Assembly (NCBI GenBank): GCA_027625915.1
Contig: JANTQA010000047.1
Span: forward strand, 12,462,001-12,526,000
Origin: Anaeramoeba flamelloides
Taxonomy: Eukaryota > Metamonada > Anaeramoebidae
Direction of reading: 5' to 3'
DNA: 64,000 bases
Numbering within the stretch: the stretch's first letter is position 1; each line of letters opens with the position of its first letter. Both the position numbers and the translations under genes were made by a program. Under the pieces are notes generated by a model. That model did not search any database and had not been told where the DNA came from. It worked only from the letters and a program-made list of their open reading frames with translations. Below, in pieces: positions 24,501 to 36,055 of this stretch.

Positions 24501-27109
24501 AAGAAAAGCAAGAAGAAATGAAAGAGAGCAAAAATATTGATAAGGGTTAAGTGTTAAAGAGTTCTCAATCTGTTAAAGAGAGAGTTTTGAAGTGACTAAA
24601 TTTGTGACTCCTAATTCAAAGAGCAGCCAAAAGAACCTTTTAATTACAGTCATAAGAAGTATTTTAAACTCAATTTAGTTTTCATAAATGAAAGAGAATT
24701 AAAAATTAGAAAAAAAGTAAAAACTTGATTGAAAAGTTTTTTTTGCACCTCAGGTGTTGAACGAATTGGTGGTTGTTTCCTTTTATGTCTAATTTTTTTG
24801 GATCGCCACCATAATTTGTTTTAATAAAGAGATCTAAATATTTGAACTAACTATAGATCAAATGAAATATCTACTTTATTAAGTTTTAATTTAGAACTTT
24901 ATAGATGGGTTGAATCTATAAAGTTCTAAGTTTTTAAGAATAAGATTTGGTTTTCGAAATTTTCTTTTCGGTTACTTTTTTTATTTATTTTTGATTTTTT
25001 TTTTTTTTTTTTTTGGTTTATTTTTTTTTTATTGCAAGTTTTCCAAATCTTGCTTTTGCAAAATCTCAGTACAAGATACCGGCTCGACAGCAAAAGCCCA
25101 GTACAAGTAACTACTTGACAGATTGTACGGAAAGTTCAATTCGGTTCACTTTGGTTCGGTTTCAGATCGTATTTGTTGGACTCAGTTTCCTCCAGTTGCA
25201 TAAGTCCATCTCAATTCGTTTTAGATCTGATCATGAACAAGTTTGGTTAGGTTATTCATAACCAAGTCTACCAATTCTTATAATGATTTTTTATTCCTTT
25301 TGCCTCCCCCAAACACAAAAAACTTGTTTATTGTTACAAAGTAAATTAATTCTAAATTTTTTTGGTGAATTACAAGAATATTTGCTTTTAATGAATAGAT
25401 AAAAGTCTTTGGGATTTGAAAAAAAATGATAACTGAAAAACAAATAAATTTTAATTTCATTAATCAAATACGGTATATTTTTTTTTTGAATATTATAAAA
25501 ATGAGAGCCCAGTATTTTAAAAAGTAAACTCATAATAAAAAAAATTTTGGATTATTATTTTAATTGAATAATTAAGGATGAGCGTTCTAAAAGAATTCAT
25601 GATTACATTCATCAAAAATGATATCCTTTCATTTTGGTTAACGCTCTTACGATCCTTTATCCAAAGATTAAAATAAATTATTTTTACAAAAAAGGTGGTT
25701 TTTTAGATTTTTTTGCTTTTTTTTGCTTTTTATTTTTTGATCTACTCTAAAAGCTCACTTACCAAGTCATTGGAAATACACCTAAGAAGATATTTATCCA
25801 ATTAGTTTTTCTAATAAACTCAGTTATTCGTACAAAAGTACTAACAACTCACTAAAATTGAATCATTTCCCCATAAACCAATACCACTCTTCATTACGAT
25901 CCTGTGGTAAACGAGTATTTATAGAAGAACAAAAAATAATATCTATAAAAACCCCAAAAAAACTACATTTTTTGGATAATAAAATTTATTTTAATCTTTG
26001 GATAAAGGATCTTAAGAACGTTAACCAAAATGAAATGATAGCATTTTTGATGAATGTAATGAATTCATTTTGAACGATCATCCTTATTTATAAGTCTAAA
26101 ATAATTAAATCCAAATTTAAACTTTTTAAAAAACAAAAAATATTTCATGATCTAAATTATTTTCTCTCAAAGTATTATTGGCAAATAAACTAATAATAAT
26201 TAACGGGTTACTATTATTTATTCAAAGTAAAATTTTAAAACTAAGATATTTATTAAAAAAAAGAGAAAAAAATAGTAAAAATTAATTTCAAATTTTTATA
26301 AAAAATTAAACAAAAAACTGCAAAATAAATTCCTATAAAAAAAAAAAAACTTCTAGATTTCAATTAATTCTGATTTAAAAATAAATTATGAATAAATTGG
26401 CAATGATTAAAATTAAAAAGTTAAAATTTATCATTTATTTTGTTTTTTTTTAATATAAAATGATCATATAAAAGAATACTTTATTGATGTTTCATTAACA
26501 TAATTATATATAAAAAAAAATAATTTAATAAATCTTCAACATTCTTAATAAACAGATTATTATACTTACATTTATTATTATAATTCTTATTATTAAATCA
26601 CTAAATTTCTTTCTTTTATTTATTTTTGTTTATAGCAAATCATTCTTAGATTAGAAAATGAACCCAAGCTTTTAGAAGATAGTGAAATCACCCCAAATAA
26701 GATAAAAGATCTTGCCGAAAAAAACCCAATAATATCTTTTGAAATATTAAAAAGATTTTCAGAAGATGAAGAAAAAATTAATCGATATTTGGAATCGTTC
26801 ATCCAAACTAAAGTTACCTTACATTCGATGGAAGTAATAAACAAATTATCAGGTGTGGTCAAAAAATTAAATAAAGAATTTTTAAATCGGTTTGTTTCAA
26901 ATTGTATTTCTTCTTGTCGCGAAATAAAAGACAAATATGTGCAGGGTAGACATGTTCGATTAGTTTGTGCATTCATCCGCTCTTTAATGAATAATTCGCA
27001 ACTTGATGTTAAAAGCATGTATACAGAATTACAAAGCTTTTGTGTAAACTTTTCTAGAATTAGAGACACATCGAATTTGTTTCGTTTAATAAAAAATCAA
27101 ATGAAATAA
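21501..27109 (+). CDS. CNOT11: CCR4-NOT complex subunit 11 (CNOT11/C2orf29-like), up to 469 aa
   Basis: Four exons: 21501-22186, 22509-22617, 22737-22877 and 26636-27109. The C-terminal exon carries the family core: TLHSMEVINKL, FVSNCISSCREIKDKYVQGR, HVRLVCAFIRSLM and SFCVNFSRIRDTSNLFRLIK match human CNOT11 nearly block for block. Exon 2 supplies FKPPFIRPSP (human FRPEFIRPPP), exon 1 the N-terminal IMLRDDLLPKEERIVALFLL repeat-like helices. With CNOT10 the family member forms a module on the N-terminus of CNOT1 in the deadenylase complex, in the cytoplasm. It is absent from yeast but present in animals, plants and trypanosomes. Splice phases agree at every junction. The start is uncertain: ATGs at 21501, 21522 and 21567 are in frame, and the hydrophobic stretch before residue 25 is unusual. 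The third intron, 22878-26635, is 3758 bp and holds several repeats listed below. Confidence 0.92.
23581..23790 (+). mobile_element. LINE 3' coding fragment inside the CNOT11 intron
   Basis: In one frame this reads SILKLRNFTNYRNRYSYVY, then CNLC and IIENIDHFVW. That matches the C-terminal zinc-knuckle region of the LINE at 42343-45006 (TILKFRTFTNCLNRYYYV, CPLC, IIEDINHFLW). Only this end of the element remains. It lies in sense orientation with the host gene and is followed directly by foldback cluster H4. Confidence 0.75.
23791..24165. repeat. Foldback repeat cluster H4
   Basis: Bounded by words of the type AAGTGCCGTAGAGTGCC on the left and GGCACTCTACGGCACTCTAC on the right, which are near mirror images. 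Inside are inverted copies of the CTAGGTTTTCTTGAGG and GAATTTAAAAGAATTGAGC modules shared with other H clusters. It lies in the CNOT11 intron and is non-coding. Confidence 0.65.
24282..24683. repeat. Tandem duplication, two units of about 204 bp
   Basis: The unit at 24282-24485 is repeated at 24486-24683. The units match over almost their whole length, with roughly ten differences and a small indel, so the duplication is recent. Each begins GACAAGAAAAAGAGAAAGAA and ends CTCAATTTAGTTTTC. It lies in the CNOT11 intron and does not carry a long open frame. Confidence 0.9.
25060..25262. other. Island of higher G+C in the CNOT11 intron
   Basis: This 200-base patch stands out from its surroundings by balanced base content. 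It contains GTTCAATTC (about 25133-25141), which fits the RNA polymerase III B-box core. No matching A box or tRNA fold could be made, and an in-frame translation is not convincing. It could be a short retroposed element, a structured RNA or a fragment of foreign sequence. Confidence 0.3.
25574..26086. mobile_element. Inverted-repeat element I (513 bp) in the CNOT11 intron
   Basis: The ends AAGGATGAGCGTTCT and its mirror pair over about 105 bases (25574-25681 with 25983-26086) at close to 88 % identity by eye. The arms include TTTCATTTTGGTTAACG and CTTTATCCAAAGATTAAAAT. The internal ~300 bases have no clear gene. The structure suggests a non-autonomous DNA transposon. The superfamily is unknown because the target duplication is not clear. 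Confidence 0.7.
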
Positions 27110-27363
27110 AAATTATAGTAAAAAAATTCTAATTTCAATTGTTTTTATTTTTATTATTATATTGCTATTTTGAAAATTTATATTTTAATTCGTCTTTACA
27201 AGTCCATTATTAAAAAGTGAAAACTATTAATTTAAATACTAATCATAATCAGGATGAACAAAAGAAATAGAACAGTTTTATAAGGAAATGATTATTATTA
27301 TTATTTTTCATTTTACACTTTTTTTGTTCAGAGGGTTTTGATATTGGGTCAAAATAATTAATA

Positions 27364-27924
27364 AACTCCATTTCACTCAAAGGGTCCAGCCAAAAATGAA
27401 AAATCACTTTTTTTTAAAGAATCAACCAAACTTAGATTGTTTAGAAATACGAGAAATTATAAACCTCGTATTAGAGTCGATAATCATAAAAGAAAAGCCT
27501 GAACAAACCATAAATTTCAAAAAAAAAAAAAAATGTTAAAAAAATTTTTGGCCCCTTTCATTGGAAGGTGTAGTGCAAAATTCTAAATTTCTTTAGGAAA
27601 TTAATTTTGTTGACAATAAGATTTTTTACTTGTAAGTGTATGAATTTTAAAAGAACATATTAAACCTGAACTTTTCTTAATGTTAATTTTGAGTTTCAAA
27701 CATTTTTTTTTTCAAATTTAATTTTAAAAAAAAAAAAAAAAAAATCAAAAAGAAAAGAAGAAAAAGAAAAAAAAAAGCAAAAAACAAAAAAATTTTGCAA
27801 AATGAAAAAAAATGATTTTTATATTAAAATTGAAATTTTAGTTTGAGAAGAATATTGAATTAAACTCATAGAATTATGTTCAATTTCTTCGATAAAACTG
27901 GTCCCCTTTGACTGAAAAAGAGTT
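27364..27924 (+). mobile_element. Mini-transposon, family A copy 1
   Basis: The element is 561 bp. It begins AACTCCATTTCACTCAAAGG and ends with the inverted form GACTGAAAAAGAGTT, with TA on both sides. Internal words such as TATTAGAGTCGATAATCAT and GGCCCCTTTCATTG recur in the copies at 35242 and 42467. It has no open frame. It is probably non-autonomous and of the Tc1/mariner type by its TA target. Confidence 0.8.
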
Positions 27925-28629
27925 TAGTTTATTTAGTTAATACTTTAAAAAATGACATAATCTTGAAATGGAAGAATAAGCTGAGACAAAAAATAAATTC
28001 AATAATAATAATACGAAAATAAAATTATGGATATATTATTAATAATCAAAATTGGTTAAATTGAATTTTTTGGTATTTTAGAAGAGTTTCTTGATTATTA
28101 TTAATGGTTTCAAAGTTTTCAAGAATTTTGAAAGCTTGTTGGAAAAAACAAAAAGATTTTTCCATGATAGGTAGTATTTTATTACTTAAATTCTAGAAAG
28201 ATCCATAATTGTTAAAATCATCAATATTAAATATACTTTTAAAAATATTTTCAAAACTCAATTTTAACCACCAAATTTAGAGGAATATTTTTTTAAGCCT
28301 TAAATGAAATGAAAAAGGTTCTATACCTCTCTTAATTATTTATTTTTTTTTTTTTAAAATATTAGCTAATTCTCTACCAAACAATTCAAATCACCCAAAT
28401 CCCAAAGTACCACAAATTACATGAACAATGTGGTTTAAAATACCCGAAAAGGTATCTTAAATACATACAGCCAATATATTTAATTAGAATAGGCTATATT
28501 GAAAAAAATGAGAATTTGACCAATTTTGAATTTTTCAAAAATTTGAAATTTAATAATTTTTTCAAAATTATATGAGTATCAACACTTTAACTACCAATGA
28601 AATTGCAATATGCGATATTTTATTAAATA
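27925..28629. other. Spacer, no gene seen
   Basis: AT-rich sequence between two element copies. Confidence 0.45.
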
Positions 28630-29030
28630 AACCCCAATTCAAAATTTTTAACACTCCAAAATTCAATCTGTGAAATAAAAAAAAAATAATCTTTACTTTT
28701 TTTCTATTTCAAAATCCGTAAAGTTCTTCAATTTGAAACAAAATATTTACTTTGATGACAAAACCTATTTTATTCAATTTAATTCAATTTGTAGTTATTT
28801 TAAAACCTACAATATTTGACCGAGTAAAGATATAAAAAGAATTTTTATATCAAAAAAATTTTTTTAAAATTGAAAAAAATCAAAAAATTAAATCATCTAG
28901 ATCTCAAAAAGAACCAAAGAACAATCATTCAAAAACTAACACAAAGTTGTATTCAAAATGGAATTCACAACATTCAAATCGGAAAACTGACTTGAATTCT
29001 TATATTATCTTATCAAATCTTGATATACAT
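28630..29030. repeat. Composite of family D left end and repeat F copy 3
   Basis: 28630-28685 matches the left end of the family D element at 51041 (AACCCCAATTCAAAATTTTT, preceded by TA). From about 28685 the sequence changes to repeat F, matching 14310-14600. Only part of each is present, so one has interrupted or replaced the other. Confidence 0.6.
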
Positions 29031-29585
29031 ACTTCATCTATCAAAGAAAAAATAAAATAAATAAAATAAAACAAAATTCTTTTATAACATGTTTTTAATA
29101 AACATTGGAATTCTCGAAATATTTGAAAAAATTTTTTAAATCTTTCACAAAGAATAGAACTTTTTTTTATTTCAGCAACTGGACTCTATTATTATTTTTT
29201 CGACCAATTTCTAGATAAGAATTCCTTATCTTGGTATATGTTTAATATGAAAATAAAAGGGATCTTTCAAATCTAAGTAATTTACAAAAAATTTTCCCAA
29301 TCTCTATTAAATTTTGGGAAAAAAATTTAATAGAATTTAATTCCTTAAAAAAGTCTTACTCTTCATTTGTTCCTTTTTTGAAATCCATGACACCACTTAC
29401 TAAATTTATTTTTAATTGATGTTAAGGGAGTAGCCACGGTAAAGGAAAATTTTTCACTTTTTTGCAATTCTGAAGAGGATCAGAAAATAACTTTTTTTTA
29501 CTTTGCTTGTAACCCATTGATTTTTATTATTTAAAGTACTTCATTCATTAGATTTTTTAAATTTTTTTTTCAAAAGTCTCAAAGA

Positions 29586-29686
29586 AATTGCCACAATAGA
29601 ATGTTGAGTTGAATTGCAAAAAATAGTGTTTTGAATGTTGAATAACTTATCTCTTATCCTTATCTCAACATTCTATTGTGGCAATT
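29586..29686. repeat. Perfect 23-bp inverted repeat
   Basis: 29586-29608 is the exact reverse complement of 29664-29686, with a 55-base loop. The arms are richer in G+C than the surroundings and contain GCCACAATAGAATG. Confidence 0.85.
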
Positions 29687-30048
29687 AATTTTAACATTTT
29701 TTATTTTTTTCATCATTTTTGAATTTTTAAAATCCTGACAACATAAAGCAATTAGAAATATTTTTTTCTCAGTGACATTTGGGATTAATGGATTTTGTTT
29801 AAAATGAATAACAACATTACAATTGAGAGAATCATAAAAAGGAAACATAAATGGGACTTAAATAGCTAGAAGGATTCAAAAAAATATAATAATTTTCTCA
29901 AATTATTACTTTTTGGGATTTTAAATCGTTGGATTTAGTGGAATTGGGGTAGTGAATATGATTATATGTTATCAAAGTTTAAACAGCAAAATAGCTATAT
30001 GTTTTATTCTAAGAATCTGGAATTATCTTCTCCCAAAAAAAAAATATA

Positions 30049-30580
30049 ATCCTCATTCCAAAAATTTGGACACACCTAAAATCAAAAATAGGAAAATAAA
30101 AACTAAATTTATTGTATTTTTCTAAACCTAATATAAAAACACATTTAAGTAACATAGTATTAATGTTTTTATAAGTAATCATTTTCACCCAAATATAAGA
30201 AAACAATATAAAACAAAAAAATAAAAACAAGTGTGTCAAGAATAAGGAAACAAGATGTAATGAAGGAGTTTGGTAAATTTGTTAAAATCCCACCAACAAT
30301 GGTTGATCGATCAAATGATAAGATACCATGAAACAATCGTATGTGGATTTTTCAATTTTTGAAACTCAACTGTAACAATCTATCAATCATCGATTCAAAA
30401 AATCTTAGATCTAACGAAACAGATTTTGTAACTGAAAAATTGAAAATTAAAACAAAAACAAAAAAGACAAAAAATGAAATAGTTTGTTGAATTAAAATTA
30501 CTTCTAAATTGGATGTAAATCATGTTATTGTTATTCTTCCAACTGTTTAAAATGTGCTCAAAATTTTTGGAATTAAATTT
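30049..30580 (+). mobile_element. Mini-transposon, family D copy 1
   Basis: About 532 bp, matching 62439-62971 over its full length. Shared words are TCCAAAAATTTGGACACACC at the left, GTTGATCGATCAA in the middle and AAATTTTTGGAAT at the right. The ends are inverted and begin next to TA. No intact frame is present. Confidence 0.75.
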
Positions 30581-30785
30581 ATTTTAATAAAAAAATGAAA
30601 AAAAAAACTATTTTATCAATGTATTCTCAATTTTTTATTGTTTAACATTACTAAAACACAAATAACAAATAAATTTTTAAAATAAATTTTTAGAGAATCT
30701 ACGATCACACTCCACTAAAATAAAATGTTCTTATCTCATCTCTCTCAAATTTTTATCATGTCTTATGGTGTAGCTACTCCCTTAA

Positions 30786-31212
30786 CTAACCATTGGATAA
30801 ATTATAAAAAAACATTTTTATACATGCCACCTTAAACAATTTTTGATAATTACACACTTGAAAACAGTGTTTAACTTGAAATTATTTCTGGGTGAATTGA
30901 TTCAGTCAACCAAAAGAATTTAATTATGTTTCAAGATCGGAAAATTAAGATTCGTCAAATTCTTACACTTTAATCTATTCATTTTTTTGTTAATTATTTA
31001 AAACTCTCTGAGGTTCATTATTTTAATTTATTTTTCCTTATTTCTTAAATGAAAATCCCCTCAACACTAAATCAATTCTTTTTTTGATCCTTTTTTCTCT
31101 TTATAAAATTAATATGTAAAAAATTAATGACAATTTGATAAAAAAATGTACAACCAACCAATCACGATCCCAAAACAACAATAATAATAAAGAAATTAAC
31201 AATTCACTCGTA
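30786..31212. other. Spacer before the TPR gene
   Basis: No gene seen. The open frame of the TPR gene extends upstream to 31135 without an ATG. Confidence 0.5.
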
Positions 31213-32829
31213 ATGAGCCAAAAGCCTTTTCAAAAACGAAACAAGCAAAAAAAGAAAAAGAAAAAAAAACAAAACAACAAAAGGAAAAACCAAAAAAGTA
31301 AAAGCCAACAAAAAAGCAAAAATCCAAAACAAAAACAAAACCAAAACCAAAAAGACAAACCAAAATCAAAGTTAGGAATTAGCCAAGGGCTAATCAATAG
31401 TGGTATCACACTAACTGAAAAAAATGAGCATTTCCAGCAGGGTATGACACTTGTTGATCAACAAAAGTTTGAAGAGGCTATTGAATTATTTGAAAAGGCA
31501 ATTGAAGAATCACCCGAAAACGAAGTTTTCCATTTTGTTTTAGGCGAAGTACAAGCGAAGTGTGGCAAATACGAATTTTCACTGTCTTCGTATTCAAAGG
31601 CTATTGAGTTAAGTCCCGAGAAACCAGAATTTTTTTATTCAAGGGCATTAATCTACTCAATTACTGGCAAGGCAGACTTGTCTGTAAACGATCTAACAAG
31701 AGTAATTGAGTTAAACCCAAAGAGTGTTGAAGCCTTCTCGTTACGGGGAAACATTTACCTCAGCCAATTACAGGATTTGGAATTGGCAAAAAAGGATTTG
31801 ATAGCAACAACTCAAATTGATCCCAAACACCCTGAAGCATGGTCCGACTTGGGGGTAGTATACGATCAGGAGCACAATCTTGCAAAGGCAATTGAGTGCT
31901 TTGATAACGCAATCAAATATGATCCCAAAGAGGCAAGTTATTATACCAACAAGTCAAAATCCTTAAACACTGGTGGCAAATTTGAAGAGGCCCTCCAGTG
32001 CATCGAGAAATCTATCAGGCTTGATCCCAATAAATCGGACATCTGGTTTGAAAAGGGTAATTCATTATTATTCTTAGATCAAATTAATGAAGCCATTGAG
32101 TGCTTTGATAAGGCGATTAAAATTAACCCCAAGGAATTCATATATTATGCGGGGCGTGCCAGTGTTTATTCAATGATGGAAAATTTTGAAAAAAGTATTC
32201 AAGATTATAGCAAAGTTATTGAATTAAACCCCCAAGAGAAAAACAAATTTCTTTTTGAAAGAGGCGTTGTGTTGTTATCCGCAAAGCAACCAAATAAAGC
32301 GTTGAATGATTTTGATGATTTATTAAAATCAGAACCCCTGAATGCAGAATTTCTAAACATGCGGGGGTGCGCGCATGACATGTTAGGCTCTTTCGAAAAT
32401 TCCCTCAAAGATTTTAAATCTGCTTCAATAATCGATCCAAAAAATTCCCTTTATTCTTACAACACGGGTGAGGTATTATTCCGTTATGAAAAATGGGATC
32501 AAGCCAAGGAACAATTCCTTTTGGCAAAAAAAATCCTATCACAGGAAAATGGCGAAGAAGATTTGGAAACAATTATAGACGCAACTTTATCGATAATCGA
32601 TGGCGAAATTGACAAGGCAATAAAATTATTTACACAGGTAATTGACAACGAGCAAGAAGATGAGGAAGACATTACCGAATGCTATTATTTTAGAGGCAGA
32701 GCCTATGAAGAGTCAAATAAAATGGATTTTGCAATTGAAGATTATAAGAAAGTTCTTCAATTAAATCCAGATTTCAATCCAGTTAAAGATAGATTAAATT
32801 CTATTCTCGATAAGAATGAAAAAAAATAA
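31213..32829 (+). CDS. Tetratricopeptide-repeat protein, 538 aa
   Basis: I chose the first in-frame ATG at 31213. Residues about 5-55 are almost purely Lys, Gln and Asn and are probably disordered and nucleic-acid or phosphoprotein binding at most. From about residue 65 to the end there are 11-13 TPR units with the usual spacing of Ala, Gly/Tyr and Pro, for example KFEEAIELFEKAIEESPEN, NLAKAIECFDNAIKYDPKE, QINEAIECFDKAIKINPKE and KMDFAIEDYKKVLQLNPDF. Such a superhelix is a protein-binding scaffold (chaperone adaptor, anaphase-promoting, transport or Ser/Thr glycosylation type). Nothing in the sequence picks one partner. There is no signal peptide or membrane segment. Codon use is richer in G and C at third positions than the adjacent spacer. 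It is single-exon. Confidence 0.88.
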   Translation: MSQKPFQKRNKQKKKKKKKQNNKRKNQKSKSQQKSKNPKQKQNQNQKDKPKSKLGISQGLINSGITLTEKNEHFQQGMTLVDQQKFEEAIELFEKAIEESPENEVFHFVLGEVQAKCGKYEFSLSSYSKAIELSPEKPEFFYSRALIYSITGKADLSVNDLTRVIELNPKSVEAFSLRGNIYLSQLQDLELAKKDLIATTQIDPKHPEAWSDLGVVYDQEHNLAKAIECFDNAIKYDPKEASYYTNKSKSLNTGGKFEEALQCIEKSIRLDPNKSDIWFEKGNSLLFLDQINEAIECFDKAIKINPKEFIYYAGRASVYSMMENFEKSIQDYSKVIELNPQEKNKFLFERGVVLLSAKQPNKALNDFDDLLKSEPLNAEFLNMRGCAHDMLGSFENSLKDFKSASIIDPKNSLYSYNTGEVLFRYEKWDQAKEQFLLAKKILSQENGEEDLETIIDATLSIIDGEIDKAIKLFTQVIDNEQEDEEDITECYYFRGRAYEESNKMDFAIEDYKKVLQLNPDFNPVKDRLNSILDKNEKK

Positions 32830-33012
32830 TTCTTTTTTTTTTTTGCTTTTGCATTTATTCGTCTTGTTATTTTTATATTTACAATTTTTGCCAAATATGT
32901 TTTATTCAATCTCTCCGAAATATTTTATTTCGACAATTATTTATAAATCAATAGAATTTAATTCTTTAATTTTTGTTCTTGTTGTAGTTATAACAAATTT
33001 GGAAATAAACTA

Positions 33013-33455
33013 AACCCCATTTCAAAAATTGTGACTCACACGAAATAATAAATTGAAAAAAAAATATACTATATTTTGTAAAATAAACGGAAAAAAATTT
33101 TTATTCAGCTTTCCAAAAAAAAATTTTAACAATCACCGAACTTTTCAAATATTTAATTCTGAAACGAAGCTTAAAGTATTCATTTTTAATTTTAGAATTG
33201 GGAACTTTGATGTTGATTTTTAATTCTTAAAAACGGTAATTTTTTTGGGAAAGTTGAATGACAATTTTGATCTTTTTATTTTGCAATTAACAGTATATAT
33301 TTATTTGTATTCAAAAACAACTAATAATTAAATCAGATTTGTAATTCACTTTTAAAGTATTCTAAACATATAAAAACCTGATATTTTAAAAATTAAAAAA
33401 AATAAAACCAAAATATATATATAAAAAAGTAAGTCACAATTTTTGAAATGAGCAT
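33013..33455. mobile_element. Mini-transposon, family E (443 bp)
   Basis: The left end AACCCCATTTCAAAAATTGT is mirrored by CACAATTTTTGAAATGAGCA at the right, with TA on each side. The outer bases resemble family D but the interior differs. A piece of this element is also embedded in the family A copy at 51720-52070. Confidence 0.7.
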
Positions 33456-35241
33456 TAAGGATTTTTTGTTACTAAACTTTCTCTGAAAAAAGGTTAATAA
33501 GATAATTTTTGATGCTTAATTAAATCCATTTTCAAAGAGATTACATAGTCTCAACTTTTTTAATGATTATTGGTCTTTAAGAAGATCTTTTTTTTTTCTA
33601 TATGATCTTTTGCAAAAAAAGAAAAAATTCTCAAAAAAAAAAGAAAAAAATACGTATCAATCAAAAAAAAAAAAAAAAAGAAAAAGAAAAAGAAAATTTT
33701 TACAAAAAAAAAAAAATTAAAAAGAACATTTACAAAATTAAAACTATAATTTGCAAAATTAGAAAAAATGTTTCTCATCCAAAAATTTGAAAATATTTTT
33801 CTGATAACAATATGGAATAAACCCCTAAACAAGTCCATTAGCATTATAAAGAAGTCAACAATTTTGAAAAATATTTTAGTAATGAAAACTCGAAATTTAT
33901 TTACCTAGGGTCGAAAATTACTTAAAAGTTGTTGGCGGGTATTCTGAAAAAAAAAAAAAAAAAAAAAATTGACTTTCTATTAATTAACTCATTTAAAAAA
34001 TATAAAAATTAATTAGAGGGGGGATATATGCAAAGAAAAGTGAGAAACATAAAATTGAAAAATTGATAAAATAATTTTTTTTAGAATTAAATTTGTTTAA
34101 ACGTTCTTACAAACTTTTGATAATAAAAACTATTATCTTTGGAATTTTTTTAAAATTGTAGATTTTTAAAAAATTTTGAGGTATTTTTTGAATATCTAAG
34201 ATTCATTCACGACAATTGAATAAAAAGAGTTTAATGAAGAATTAATCAATTAAAAATTATCAATGTTTGAATTTGTAATTTTATTGGATGTTGAAAATAT
34301 ATCAGAAAATAAAATTTTATATATTTTTCAGTATATTACCCTTCTAACAATAATGATCAATTTGTTTACAATTTTCTTTGATGATAAAAGCGAGTAATTT
34401 AAATGGGCAGTGTTTTTGTTAAACTTATTACCGAATGAATTAGAAAGAAAAAATGTATTATTCTATAATAGTTTTATGGAATTATTAGAACAAGTATAAT
34501 ATATATATATATAATCCAGTTTACGCCAAAGGTTTTCAGCTTTAAAGGGTGATATATATATATATATATATATTTATATGTATGTATATGTATATGTATG
34601 TATTTAAAGGGTTTTAATGAAAAAAAAAAAAAAAAAAAAATTATTATTCAAAATTATAAAATAGAAAAAAAAATTTCATATTTTCTATTTTCTTTTTTTC
34701 CATTTTTTGAATTATAACTTAACTCCTTCAATTTCTTTTTTTTTTATTATTCTAAGATCGGTATTTACTTGATAAAAATCATGTTATTTAATTGTTACAG
34801 AATCAGGAAATAGAATTGCAGAGAAATAATATTTATTTCTCTTAGGATTTTTTTAAATCATAAATTAAAGAAAAAAATGAAATATTGTTTTTTTTCTCTA
34901 GATTTAACTATCAATTTCAAGTTTTTCAATTCTTAAGCAAATATGTTGATCTGTGTGATTCATTTCACGGAATATCAACTATCCTTTGATTTTTATATGA
35001 TTCTACTTATTTTTTATTTTTTCTTCAAAGTTTATTTATAAAAATGATTGATATTTGAAAAAAGGTTATACAACTTTGATAGAAACAAATTTTATTACAT
35101 TAAGATATTCTTTAAAAATTAGAAAATTTAAAAAAAAGATTAAAATATTTAAAAAAATTGTTACAAAAAATATATAATTATTATATATTTCCAATATCAC
35201 AAAAAAAAATAATGTATTATAACTAATTTGTCTAACAACTA
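33456..35241. other. Spacer with microsatellites
   Basis: Contains A-rich tracts around 33640-33720, a G7 run at 34017-34023, and TA repeats at about 34499-34513 and 34552-34572 followed by TATG variants. The stretch 35000-35090 resembles 56680-56775, suggesting another small repeat. No gene seen; open frames here are A/T-homopolymer artefacts. Confidence 0.5.
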
Positions 35242-36055
35242 AACCCCATTTCACTCAAAGTAGCCCCAGACAACAATAAAAAATTCATTTTTTTAGAATC
35301 AACCAAAATAAGATAACTTGGAAATAAGAAAAATCATAAAATTTGTATTAGAGTCGATAATCATAAACAAAATACCTGAATAAACAATAAATTCAAAAAA
35401 AAAAAAAAATATGTAAAAACTTTATGGCCCCTTTCATTGAAACATCTCGTTCAAAATTTCTCAATTTCTTTCAAAAATTATAATTGTTGACAATAAGATT
35501 TATTAATAGAAAATCTATAAATTTAATAGGAAAATACAAAGAGTCAATTTCCTCAAAGTTAATTAGGGGTCTGAACTAATTATTTTTTTTTAAATTGACT
35601 TTTTAATAAAAAAATATGTAAAAGAAAATAAAGTAAAAAACAAAAACTAAAAAAAAAGTTAAAAAAATTTAAAAAAAAATATAAAAAAAAATTAGGCCAT
35701 ATTATGAAATTTAGTTTAGTTACTTTTTACTTTTTTTTTCTTTTTTTTTTTTCTGTTTTTTTATTATATTTTTAGATCAAAAACAAATATTTCTAGTGTA
35801 AAGGAACCAATATTTAAATAGTAATTTTTTTATTATTATAAATACCTTCAATTTATAAAAATATTTATTTCTAAAATTTGATATTTAATGGGCCGATGAT
35901 TTTGAAATAAAAATTTACAAAAAAATAAATTAATTTTGAAAAAATTATATTAATCTAAAAATTGAAAAAAATATTTTGGGATGAATAATGAATTAAAATC
36001 ATAGAATATGTTCGATTTTTTCAATAAAACTGGGTCTTTTTGACTGAAAAGGGTT
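35242..36055 (+). mobile_element. Mini-transposon, family A copy 2 (longer)
   Basis: Begins AACCCCATTTCACTCAAAG after TA and ends GACTGAAAAGGGTT. It shares TATTAGAGTCGATAATCAT and GGCCCCTTTCATTGAA with copy 1, but is about 250 bp longer because of extra AT-rich interior sequence. It is non-coding. Confidence 0.75.

Larger units (their letters stand above)
29426..30781. mobile_element. Possible TTAA-flanked element J with nested insertions
   Basis: The ends GGGAGTAGCCAC and GTAGCTACTCCC are inverted, and each is bordered by TTAA (29422-29425 and 30782-30785), the target typical of piggyBac-type transposons. Matching arms are short (about 12 bases), so chance is possible. The body holds a hairpin (29586-29686) and a complete family D element (30049-30580). 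Confidence 0.45.

Noticed and set aside
25060-25262. tRNA or 5S RNA gene
   Set aside because: A B-box-like word is present, but no cloverleaf, A box or terminator could be assembled.
33560-33844. Open frames on both strands over A/T-rich tracts
   Set aside because: Produced by A-runs (poly-Lys) and their complement (poly-Phe). No coding signal.
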